Assembly: GCF_005937985.2 (NCBI RefSeq)
Contig: NZ_CP042172.1
Span: 2,418,001-2,482,000, forward strand
Direction of reading: 5' to 3'
From: Arthrobacter sp. KBS0702
Lineage (GTDB): Bacteria > Actinomycetota > Actinomycetes > Actinomycetales > Micrococcaceae
Length of the DNA: 64,000 nucleotides
Below are positions 25,536 to 33,395 of the stretch, piece by piece. The position numbers were made by a program, and so were the translations under genes. The notes below the pieces were generated by a model, which was not told the origin of the DNA, ran no database searches, and worked only from the letters and a program-made list of their open reading frames with translations. Each line of letters starts with the position of its first letter. Position 1 is the first letter of the stretch.

Positions 25536-26201
25536 CTACTTGAAGAAAAGTTCGAAGACGATATTGACGGCGTTCAGCAGTGACTGCCCCTTCGCCTTGG
25601 AGTAGTCCGTGTAGATGATCTCCACGGGGTGCTCCACATAGCGCGGCTGCATCTTCGCCAGCTGGTGCACCAGTTCGGAGGCGTGCGCCATCCGGTTCTG
25701 GGTGAGATGAATGCGGCTGGCCACCGAGGGGCTGATGGCACGAAGCCCGTTGTGCGCGTCGGTCAGGTCCATGCCGGTGGCAAGCCGTGACTGGATGGCG
25801 GCGGTCTTGAGCACCACCCGCTTGGCGGGGGAAAGCTTCGTCCGCTTATCCAGGAAGCGGGAGCCCAGCACGATGTCTGCCTCGCCGCTGCGGATCCGCT
25901 CCACCATCGCCTTGGCGTCCTCAATCCGGTGCTGGCCGTCGGCGTCGAACGTCACGATGCAATCAAGCTCGGGATCCTGGAGGGCGTATTCGAACCCGGT
26001 CTGCAGCGCGGCGCCTTGGCCGAGGTTGATCGGGTGCTGGATAACGACGGCGCCGGCCTCCCGCGCGATGTCCTGGGAGCCGTCGGAGCTGCCGTCGTCA
26101 ATGCAGACAACGTTGGGAAACTCCTTCCGGAGATCCGCTACGACCCCGCCTACGACGGTAGCCTCGTTGTACATCGGAATAACGAACCATGTGCGACTCA
26201 C
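25536..26201 (-). CDS. GT2 glycosyltransferase, polyprenyl-phosphate sugar synthase type
   Basis: 221 aa from GTG 26201 (MSRTWFVIPMYNE); the frame is open to 26276 and an ATG at 26219 is an alternative. No start has a clear ribosome-binding site. The GT-A motifs are IDDGSSDGS (nucleotide binding) and VTFDADGQH (DxD). The enzyme should transfer a hexose from a nucleotide sugar to polyprenyl phosphate on the inner face of the membrane. It lacks C-terminal helices, which explains the partnership with DUF2304. It is divergent from the glycosyltransferase at 26321. Confidence 0.82.
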   Translation of the reverse strand: MSRTWFVIPMYNEATVVGGVVADLRKEFPNVVCIDDGSSDGSQDIAREAGAVVIQHPINLGQGAALQTGFEYALQDPELDCIVTFDADGQHRIEDAKAMVERIRSGEADIVLGSRFLDKRTKLSPAKRVVLKTAAIQSRLATGMDLTDAHNGLRAISPSVASRIHLTQNRMAHASELVHQLAKMQPRYVEHPVEIIYTDYSKAKGQSLLNAVNIVFELFFK

Positions 26202-26261
26202 AAGAATCCAGTATTCCATATGCCCGGCGGCCGCCCAGCCCGGGGCGCGAAGGGCTGCCGG

Positions 26262-26267
26262 TATAGT
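26262..26267 (+). promoter_or_regulatory. -10 element of the glycan operon
   Basis: TATAGT stands 54 bp before the first gene of the plus-strand run 26321-31060. No consensus -35 is obvious, which is common in this group. Confidence 0.4.
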
Positions 26268-26320
26268 GGTCAGCACTTAGACCCGGCGCATCGGGCCGTC
26301 GCTAAGTACTGACGACGGCG

Positions 26321-27523
26321 GTGTGCAGCCCCGAGAGAAAGCTGCCAGCTACTTTGACCGCCCCCGTTCCCCCGGTCCCGGACTCCGCCCACCATATTGC
26401 GTTTGTGGTCAACAACTACCTGCCCAGCGTCGGCGGCGTCGAATTCCACGTCGCCGCACTGGCCAAGCAACTGGCCAGCCTGGGCGCGCGGGTGACCGTC
26501 TTCTGCCTGGACAACACCACGCCGTCGGAGCTGGACTCCAACCCCCGGATTGTGCGCTTCCCCTGCTCCCCGGCCGTGGGCGGCGTCCTCGCGTGGCCGT
26601 GGCCCGGCACCTCGCGGAAGATCCGGCGGATGCTCTCGGACGGCTCCGTGACCGCCATCTCGACGCACACCCGGTTCTTTCCGATGTCCCTGATCGGCGT
26701 ACGGCTCGCCCGGCGGCTCGGCGTCCCGGGCATTCACACCGAACATGGCTCCGCCGCGGTGAAGGGCGTCTCCCCCCTGGTCGCACTGGCCAGCAACCTG
26801 GTCGACCGCACCATGGGCCGGCTGGTACTGCGCGGCGCCAGCCGCGTCCTGTGCATCTCCGACGGCGCGCGGGAGTTCGTCCGCGACCTCGCCGGCGTCG
26901 AGGGCGAGGTCTTCCACAACGCGATCGACACCGCAGCCTTCACCGCGGCTCCGGCCGACACCGCCGGCACCACCGGCCCCGCCGGCACCGCCGCGAGGAA
27001 CCGGCTGGTCTATGTCGGCCGGATTGTTCCCGGCAAGGGCTGGGACCTCGCACTCGCGACGGCGGAGCAGCTCGCCGTCGACCACCCGGAAATGGAACTG
27101 CACATTGTCGGCGACGGGACCGACCGGACCGCCCTGGCCAGCCGGGCCGCGGCCTCGCCCTTGGCGGAGCGCGTCGTGATCCATGGCCAGCAGCCCCCGG
27201 CCCGGATCGCCGAACTGCTCCAGGGCAGTGTCTTCCTGAACCCCACCACGCTCTCCGAGGGCTTCCAGACCACCCTTCTGGAAGCGGTGGCCGCGGGCGC
27301 CGCCGTCGTCAGCACACCGGTCGGCGCAGCCCGCTACCTCCTGGAGGCTGGGGCCGATGTACGGCTGGCCGACGCCGCCGACCCCGGCGCCTGGGTGGAA
27401 AACGTCCGGGCAGCCCTCGACTCCCCCGCGGCGCCGCCGGCGAAGGCCCTCGTGGACTCCTTCGACTGGAAGCGCCGGGCGGCGGAATACCTGGCAGTCA
27501 TCAACAGCGTGCGGAACTCCTGA
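26321..27523 (+). CDS. GT4-family glycosyltransferase
   Basis: 400 aa GT-B enzyme. The N-terminal acceptor domain begins FVVNNYLPSVGGVEFHVAAL. The donor domain contains RLVYVGRIVPGKGWDLAL and the E-x7-E motif SEGFQTTLLEAVAAG. A Thr/Ala/Gly-rich insert (about residues 205-225) separates the two halves. The start used is GTG 26321; TTG 26354 is possible, and neither has a strong ribosome-binding site. It is the first gene of a run with a flippase-like protein, WecB and another glycosyltransferase, so it probably builds a polyprenyl-linked surface glycan. The sugar is unknown. Confidence 0.82.
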   Translation: MCSPERKLPATLTAPVPPVPDSAHHIAFVVNNYLPSVGGVEFHVAALAKQLASLGARVTVFCLDNTTPSELDSNPRIVRFPCSPAVGGVLAWPWPGTSRKIRRMLSDGSVTAISTHTRFFPMSLIGVRLARRLGVPGIHTEHGSAAVKGVSPLVALASNLVDRTMGRLVLRGASRVLCISDGAREFVRDLAGVEGEVFHNAIDTAAFTAAPADTAGTTGPAGTAARNRLVYVGRIVPGKGWDLALATAEQLAVDHPEMELHIVGDGTDRTALASRAAASPLAERVVIHGQQPPARIAELLQGSVFLNPTTLSEGFQTTLLEAVAAGAAVVSTPVGAARYLLEAGADVRLADAADPGAWVENVRAALDSPAAPPAKALVDSFDWKRRAAEYLAVINSVRNS

Positions 27524-27525
27524 GG

Positions 27526-28710
27526 ATGGCCCGGCTGCACTTCCTGGGATCCTCGCTGCTTGGCGCGGCGGGCAGCGCCATGGTTCCCATCTCCGCCTTG
27601 TTGCTGTTCTCCACGGTGGATTACGGCGCCTTTTCCGTGCCGTACCTGATCTTTGCCCTCGGCTGGTCCATGACGCTTTCGGCGGTGTGCGACACCTGGG
27701 CACGCGGCCGGGCGCAGGCTCCGGAACGCAATGAATGGCACGACTATTCGGGCGCGCTCCTGACGGGTGCCGGCGTCGCCGGCCTCGTCACCCTGGCGGT
27801 CGCCGCGATCGTGCTCGGCAACTGGGGCAATGCCCTGGCCGCCGCCGCCGGCGTGGGCGCCAACATCTACCGGCTCGGTGCGCGGTTCTTCCACTCCGCC
27901 AGCAAGGGACCGCAGGCGGTACTTGCGTCGGACCTCGCCGGCGTCGCGGTCTTCATCCTTACCGTCGCCGCCGCCCTGTTCTTCCACGTGGGTGCGCTGA
28001 CCGGGGTGCTGGCCGGGTGGGCCCTGGCCAGCCTCGCGTCCTCGCTGCTGTTCCCCCCGCCGCGCTTGCGCCGCGGCTCGGGACTCATCACGTGGGTCCG
28101 GCGCCGGCGGGCTCGCATCGTGCCGCTGCTCGGGGAATCCCTGCTGATGGACGCCGGGTCGATCGGCGCACCGCTGGCCATGGCACCTTTCCTGGGCACC
28201 GCCAACTTCGGCGCATACCGCAGCATCTCCAGCGTGGCCATGCCGATCCAGCTAACCCTGGACCCGATCAGGCCCAACATTTCGCAGATGCCGCCCGCGG
28301 TGCTGCTGAGCCGCAAGGTTCTGTTCGGTGTGCTCGGCGTCGCGGCGCTAATGGCGCTGGCCTGCTTCGCCGTGCTGGGCCTCGTGCTGCCGCAGCTCCA
28401 CTTTGTCGCCGGTGCGCTGGCCACGCTGGCGCACTACGCCGTGGCCTGCACCATCTACGTCGCCGTCGGATTCCTTGGACACTTCTACTACATCGTCTCC
28501 CGCGGGATCCTCGCGCACGGCAGCCTCGTCAAGGGCAGGGCGATCCAGACGGTAATGCACATCCTCTTCCCCTTCAGCGGGCTCTTCCTCAACGGCCTGG
28601 ACGGAGCGGTGTCGGGGTTCGTCGCAGCGAACGCCGCCGCCGCCCTTGTCTGGCCCGCGTTCCTGCTCCGCCAGCACGGCCGGGTGCCCGACCACGCCGC
28701 CGAGGCCTGA
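27526..28710 (+). CDS. Polysaccharide flippase-like multi-helix membrane protein
   Basis: 394 aa with about 10-12 predicted helices; hydrophobic segments recur about every 30 residues from FLGSSLLGAAGSAMVPISAL to GFVAANAAAALVWPAFLL. The arrangement of helix pairs and the location between two glycosyltransferases suggest a MOP/Wzx-type exporter that flips lipid-linked units. I cannot point to a diagnostic motif. ATG 27526 lies 2 bp after the previous stop, with TGAGG overlapping it, so translation is coupled. Confidence 0.65.
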   Translation: MARLHFLGSSLLGAAGSAMVPISALLLFSTVDYGAFSVPYLIFALGWSMTLSAVCDTWARGRAQAPERNEWHDYSGALLTGAGVAGLVTLAVAAIVLGNWGNALAAAAGVGANIYRLGARFFHSASKGPQAVLASDLAGVAVFILTVAAALFFHVGALTGVLAGWALASLASSLLFPPPRLRRGSGLITWVRRRRARIVPLLGESLLMDAGSIGAPLAMAPFLGTANFGAYRSISSVAMPIQLTLDPIRPNISQMPPAVLLSRKVLFGVLGVAALMALACFAVLGLVLPQLHFVAGALATLAHYAVACTIYVAVGFLGHFYYIVSRGILAHGSLVKGRAIQTVMHILFPFSGLFLNGLDGAVSGFVAANAAAALVWPAFLLRQHGRVPDHAAEA

Positions 28711-28723
28711 GCGGCGGCTTTGA

Positions 28724-28729
28724 TATGGT
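28724..28729 (+). promoter_or_regulatory. Possible internal -10 element before wecB
   Basis: TATGGT occurs 38 bp upstream of ATG 28767 in the only appreciable gap (56 bp) of this operon. It may give wecB and the next gene a separate transcript. The -35 region is not recognisable. Confidence 0.3.
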
Positions 28730-28766
28730 GGCCAGAGTTCCAATGTGATCACCCTAGGGAGTTTTG

Positions 28767-29948
28767 ATGCGTACGCTCATGCCGATTTACGGCACCCGTC
28801 CGGAGGCCATCAAGATGGCTCCGATCGTCGCGGCACTGCAGGAGTCCCCGGACTTCGAGTGCGTCGTGACTGTCACCGGGCAGCACCGGCACATGCTGGA
28901 CCAGGTCAACGAGCTGTTCGAAATCGTCCCCGACCATGATCTGAACATCATCCAGCCGCGGCAGTCGCTGACCGGCATCATGACCCGGACCCTCGAAGGG
29001 CTGGACAAGCTCTTCAGCGAGCACAAGCCGGATGCCGTGATCGTCCAGGGCGACACCACGACGTCGACCGCCGGAGCCATCGCCGCTTTCTACCATGGCA
29101 TTCCGGTCATCCACGTTGAGGCCGGCCTGCGCAGCGGGAACCTGTACTCGCCCTTCCCGGAAGAGGCGAACCGCAAGATCACCTCCCAGATCACCGCCCT
29201 GCACCTGGCACCCACCTCGGAGAGCAAGAGCAACCTGCTGGCCGAGGGAATCCCCGAAAAGGACATCGTGGTGACCGGCAACACGGTCATCGATGCCCTC
29301 TTCACCACCGTCGGCAAGCAGGTGCCCTTCTCCGACCCCGCGCTCCAGGAACTGGCCGACGCCGGCCGGCGGATCCTGCTGGTCACGACCCACCGCCGCG
29401 AAAACCAGGGCGAGGCAATGCGCGGCGTGGGCCGCGCCCTCGCCCGGATCGCCGAGGCCGAGCCCGACCTCACGATTGTGCTCCCGGCCCACAAGAACCC
29501 GGTGGTCCGCGAAGCGGTCCTCCCGTTCATCGAGAAGTTCCCCAACGTCGTCGTGACCGAGCCCCTGGCCTACGGCGAGTTCACCCGCATGCTGGCCCTG
29601 GCCGACGTCGTCCTCACCGACTCCGGCGGAGTCCAGGAAGAGGCGCCCAGCCTCGGCAAGCCGGTCCTCGTGATGCGCGAGAACACCGAACGTCCCGAAG
29701 CCGTCCACGCAGGCACCGTGCTCCTGATCGGCACCGACGAGGACCGGATCGTCTCCGAGGTCAACGCCCTGCTGCACAACCAGGAGCACTACGACTCCAT
29801 GGCGCACGCCGTGAACCCCTACGGCGACGGCCAGGCGGCCGCCCGCACCCTCGCCGCCATCCAGGCCCTGTTCGGAACGGGGGAACGGCTTCCGGACTTC
29901 GATCCCACCGCCACGCCCCTGGCAGCCGAGGCCGGCACGAACGGATGA
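28767..29948 (+). CDS. wecB: UDP-N-acetylglucosamine 2-epimerase (non-hydrolysing)
   Basis: 393 aa. Motifs include YGTRPEAIKMAPIV at the N-terminus, HVEAGLRSGN, and DSGGVQEEA near residue 287. It converts UDP-GlcNAc to UDP-ManNAc, a precursor of linkage units and ManNAc-containing wall polymers. I chose ATG 28767 with TAGGGA upstream; a TTG one codon earlier is the only nearby alternative. The next gene overlaps its stop by 4 bp. No WecC-type dehydrogenase is in the window, so UDP-ManNAc itself may be the product used. Confidence 0.92.
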   Translation: MRTLMPIYGTRPEAIKMAPIVAALQESPDFECVVTVTGQHRHMLDQVNELFEIVPDHDLNIIQPRQSLTGIMTRTLEGLDKLFSEHKPDAVIVQGDTTTSTAGAIAAFYHGIPVIHVEAGLRSGNLYSPFPEEANRKITSQITALHLAPTSESKSNLLAEGIPEKDIVVTGNTVIDALFTTVGKQVPFSDPALQELADAGRRILLVTTHRRENQGEAMRGVGRALARIAEAEPDLTIVLPAHKNPVVREAVLPFIEKFPNVVVTEPLAYGEFTRMLALADVVLTDSGGVQEEAPSLGKPVLVMRENTERPEAVHAGTVLLIGTDEDRIVSEVNALLHNQEHYDSMAHAVNPYGDGQAAARTLAAIQALFGTGERLPDFDPTATPLAAEAGTNG

Positions 29949-31060
29949 CCATCGCGTTTTTGCGTGCGACGCACGTGGCCCCCGATCCGAGGGTCGAAAA
30001 AGAAGTCAACAGCGTCCTGAAGGAACACCCGGACATCCTGATTCTCGGCTGGGACCGTGACGGCGACCTGGCCCGGGACGAGGTCCTGACGTTCCCCAAC
30101 GGCAAGGCACGGATCCTCCGGTCCGGCATCAAGTCCAGCTATGGCGCGAGCCTGGGCACCCTGCTCGGCATGGCACTGTTCCAGCTGTTCCTGCTCCGCC
30201 AGCTGTGGAAGCACCGCAAGGGCATCACCGCCATCCACGCGAGCGACCTCGGAACGGCGCTCAGCGGCCTGATCATGGCCAAAATCCTGCGGGTCCCGCT
30301 CGTCTACGACATCTACGACTACTTCGTTGATTCGTTTTCCGTGCCCCGGGCGGTGGCGCCCCTGATCGAACGCATCGACACCTTCGTGATCAACCGCGCC
30401 GACGTGGTGATCATCGTGGGCGAAAACCGTGAATCCCAGCTGTCCAAGGCCAAGCCGAAGCAGCTGGTCGTCATCCACAACTCTCCTCCGGAGACCGAAG
30501 TCCACGCCGTCCGGACCGGCGACCCGCGCAAGCGGTTCGTCTACGTGGGGATCCTGAGCGAAGGCCGCCTGCTGGCCGAACTCCTCGAGCTGTTCTCCCG
30601 GCGGCCGGACTGGCACCTGGACATTGGCGGGTTTGGCGGCCTCGAAGCGACGGCGCGCAAGTACGCCGCGGAGTTCGAGAACATCACCTTCCACGGCAGG
30701 CTCCCCTACGCGGAAACGCTGAAGCTCGAAGCCTCCGCCGACTGCCTGCTCGCCGTTTATGACCCGGCGGTGCCAAACCACAAATATTCCTCCCCGAACA
30801 AGTTCTACGAGGCATTGATGCTTGGCCTGCCCATCATTGTGGCGAAGGACACGGGTGTGGACCAGTTGGTAAGCGCCCACGAAGTCGGCGCGGTGTGCGA
30901 TTATTCAGCTGGTTCTTTTGAACAGGCAGCGGAACGGCTTTTTGCCGACGCCGGTGAACTTGCAGATATTCAGCAACGAGCCCGGGCCCTTTTCGAGACC
31001 ACCTTCAGCTGGGAAATCATGGAGCAACGGCTCCTCTCGATTTACCGGTCAATTCTCTAG
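29945..31060 (+). CDS. Glycosyltransferase, GT4-like
   Basis: 371 aa GT-B fold. The N-terminus starts MTIAFLRATHVAPDPRVEKE, and a hydrophobic stretch near residue 75 (GTLLGMALFQLFLLRQL) could be a membrane-contact helix. The donor half has RFVYVGILSEGR and the C-terminal SPNKFYEALMLGLPIIV motif that binds the nucleotide. It is translationally coupled to wecB, so it may use UDP-ManNAc or act on a product containing ManNAc; that is inference. Confidence 0.8.
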   Translation: MTIAFLRATHVAPDPRVEKEVNSVLKEHPDILILGWDRDGDLARDEVLTFPNGKARILRSGIKSSYGASLGTLLGMALFQLFLLRQLWKHRKGITAIHASDLGTALSGLIMAKILRVPLVYDIYDYFVDSFSVPRAVAPLIERIDTFVINRADVVIIVGENRESQLSKAKPKQLVVIHNSPPETEVHAVRTGDPRKRFVYVGILSEGRLLAELLELFSRRPDWHLDIGGFGGLEATARKYAAEFENITFHGRLPYAETLKLEASADCLLAVYDPAVPNHKYSSPNKFYEALMLGLPIIVAKDTGVDQLVSAHEVGAVCDYSAGSFEQAAERLFADAGELADIQQRARALFETTFSWEIMEQRLLSIYRSIL

Positions 31061-31108
31061 ACCACGCCCGGAAAGTAGTTCGATGTTGCCTTGCGATGGG
31101 GTATGCCC

Positions 31109-33151
31109 ATGATTTACGCCGATTTGGCTCCCCTTGTCTTCGCCGCAATCGTGGTGCTGATGGTCCCCGGCCTCCTGGTTTCCTGGGCCGCCGGAGCACG
31201 GGGGTGGGTGCTGGCAGGATCCGCCGGGCCCGTGAGCGTCTCCATCATCTCGGTGACCGCTATCCTGACCGGGTTCGCGGGGCTGCCCTGGGGCATGGTC
31301 GTGATCCTGGCCGTTTCCGCCGTTCTTGCCGCCGCAATCTTTGTGCTGCGCCGCCTGCTGCCGGCCCGGCTGCGGAACCATGGGGCACCGGTCCCCGCCG
31401 GGCACGGCACCGGGCACGGCCTGCTGCTGGGCTACGGGCCGCGCCACTGGGCCGGCATCATCCTCGGCTGGTTTGCCGTCGGCGTGGTCTTTCTCGTGCT
31501 GTTCTGGCGCATGGGCCAGATTTTCGGCAGCATCGACAACATTTCGCAGACCTTTGACAACGTCTTCCACCTCAACGCGGTGCGCTACATCGTCGACACC
31601 GGCAACGCGTCGTCGTTGCGTGTCAGCGGTTTCACCTCGTCCACCGGGATGGGCGGCTTCTACCCGGCCGCCTGGCATGATGTCGCTTCGCTCACGCAGC
31701 AGCTGACCGGCAGCACCGTCCCCGCGGCCGTCAATGCCACCAACGTCGCCATCTCCGCGCTCCTTTGGCCGCTGTCCTGCCTCCTGCTCGCCACGGCCGT
31801 CTTCGGCAAGCGGCGGATGGTCGTCGTCTCTGCTGCCGCCTTTGCCGCCGGCTTCAGCTCGTTCCCCTACCTGATGCTGGACTTCGGTGTCCTCTACCCC
31901 AACCTGCTCTCGATCGCGCTGCTCCCGGCCAGCATCGGCCTGGCGGCCCTGGCGCTGCGCGCCGCCCGCGGACTCGTGCTGCCCACGGTTTCCGCCTGGA
32001 TCCTCGGGCTGGGCTCGCTTCCGGGGCTGGCACTGGCCCACCCAAGCCAGATGCTGGCGCTGCTGGCCTGGACGTACCCCGCCATCCTGGTGGCCGCCGT
32101 CGCCCTGTTCCGGCACTGGCGGGGCCGCTTCGGCACGCCGCGTGCGGCCGGCGTCGTCCTCGTTGCGCTGGCCGCTTACACGGCCGCGTTGATCGTCGCC
32201 TGGAAGCTGATCCGTCCGGACGAGGCCCAGTCCACCTGGCAGCCCATCCAGGGCCTTGCCCAGGCGTTCGGACAGGCCCTGACCAGCGCCCCGCAGGGCC
32301 GGCCCATCCCCTGGCTGATCTTCGCCCTGACCCTGGCCGGGATCTGGGCCATGCTCAGGCAGCGGCGCCACTTGTGGGTGCTCATGATGTTCGGGATCTC
32401 TTGCGTGATGTTCATCGTCGTCTCCGGTTATCCGTTTGGCCCGCTGCGGACCTGGTTCGGCGGCGTCTGGTACAACGATCCGTTCCGGCTGGCGGCCCTG
32501 CTGCCGGTGGCCGCCCTGCCCGTCGCCGTTATGGGCGTTGTCTGGCTGACCGACCTCGTGCACGGGGCGGTCCGCTCCCGGCTGGCCGAAGGCAAGGCCC
32601 CGGCGTTCGCCGCTTGGACCACCGGGTCGCGGGCCACCGTCGCGTCCGCAGTGGCCGGCGTCCTGGTGTTCACCGGTCTCCTCGGGCTCTCCCAGGGCGG
32701 GACCGTGAGCGCCTCCGTCGCCTCGGCCGCCGGAAGCTACGCACTCACACCGGCCGCCCGGCTGGTGGACACGAACGAGATGATCCTGCTGCGGCGGGTC
32801 GCGGCGGAAATTCCGGCAGACAACACCGTGGTGTCCAGCCCGTGGACCGGCGCCTCGATGGTCTACGCCATTGCGGACCGGAAATCCCTGACGCCGCACA
32901 TCTTCAGCGAGTTCGGCGCCGACACCAGCGCCATCCTGAACCGGCTCAACCAGGCGGGCGAAGACCCGGCGATCTGCGACATCGTCCGGCGGCTCAAAAC
33001 CTACTACGTGCTGGACTTCGGCACCCGCGAAATCCACGGCCACGTCCACACGATGCCGGGGCTCGTTGACATGGCGACCGACCCGGACTTCACCCTGGTT
33101 GACTCCCAGGGCGACGCGAAACTGTACAAAGTCACAGCCTGCGGCAATTAA
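31109..33151 (+). CDS. DUF6541-like polytopic membrane protein
   Basis: 680 aa with about 14 predicted helices in the first 550 residues and a soluble C-terminal domain of about 130 residues. Near residue 150 the extracytoplasmic loop reads DNISQTFDNVFHLNAVRYI, an acidic and aromatic loop like those of GT-C enzymes. Such actinobacterial proteins are probably lipid-phosphosugar-dependent glycosyltransferases; that is inference from topology. ATG 31109 is chosen for GGGG 7 bp upstream; ATG 31103 is equally possible. It could use the sugar made by the GT2/DUF2304 pair. Confidence 0.7.
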   Translation: MIYADLAPLVFAAIVVLMVPGLLVSWAAGARGWVLAGSAGPVSVSIISVTAILTGFAGLPWGMVVILAVSAVLAAAIFVLRRLLPARLRNHGAPVPAGHGTGHGLLLGYGPRHWAGIILGWFAVGVVFLVLFWRMGQIFGSIDNISQTFDNVFHLNAVRYIVDTGNASSLRVSGFTSSTGMGGFYPAAWHDVASLTQQLTGSTVPAAVNATNVAISALLWPLSCLLLATAVFGKRRMVVVSAAAFAAGFSSFPYLMLDFGVLYPNLLSIALLPASIGLAALALRAARGLVLPTVSAWILGLGSLPGLALAHPSQMLALLAWTYPAILVAAVALFRHWRGRFGTPRAAGVVLVALAAYTAALIVAWKLIRPDEAQSTWQPIQGLAQAFGQALTSAPQGRPIPWLIFALTLAGIWAMLRQRRHLWVLMMFGISCVMFIVVSGYPFGPLRTWFGGVWYNDPFRLAALLPVAALPVAVMGVVWLTDLVHGAVRSRLAEGKAPAFAAWTTGSRATVASAVAGVLVFTGLLGLSQGGTVSASVASAAGSYALTPAARLVDTNEMILLRRVAAEIPADNTVVSSPWTGASMVYAIADRKSLTPHIFSEFGADTSAILNRLNQAGEDPAICDIVRRLKTYYVLDFGTREIHGHVHTMPGLVDMATDPDFTLVDSQGDAKLYKVTACGN

Positions 33152-33275
33152 GCGGAGGTAAATTTAGGCGCAATTTCGGCGCAGGCCCGGGCCACCTTTT
33201 GCACAAGAAATAGGGCCGCCCGAAGTCGGGGGCGCGGCTCGCATCAAATTCGGCTGAATAGTCATTTCGATCGTG

Positions 33276-33395
33276 TATCTTCATGGATGAAGACTGAGGT
33301 CCCGGGCGCTCCGCCGCCCGGGACCGTTTCCAGTCTTACGTCGCGGAAAGCTCTATATGCGGCCGGCCCCCGCATATCCGACTGGAAGATTTCTC
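33276..33395 (+). promoter_or_regulatory. Promoter and two-state leader of the S8 protease gene
   Basis: A -10 TATCTT (33276-33281) places the transcript start near 33288. The leader can fold two ways. State 1: AAGACTG (33290-33296) pairs with CAGTCTT (33331-33337), enclosing a perfect 11-bp stem, 33298-33308 with 33315-33325. State 2: TTTCCAGTC (33327-33335) pairs with GACTGGAAG (33380-33388), enclosing the 8-bp hairpin 33355-33362/33370-33377. State 2 buries the ribosome-binding site GGAAG 7 bp before the ATG. The two states share CAGTC and exclude each other. This is the geometry of a translational switch; the ligand or signal is unknown. Confidence 0.6.
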
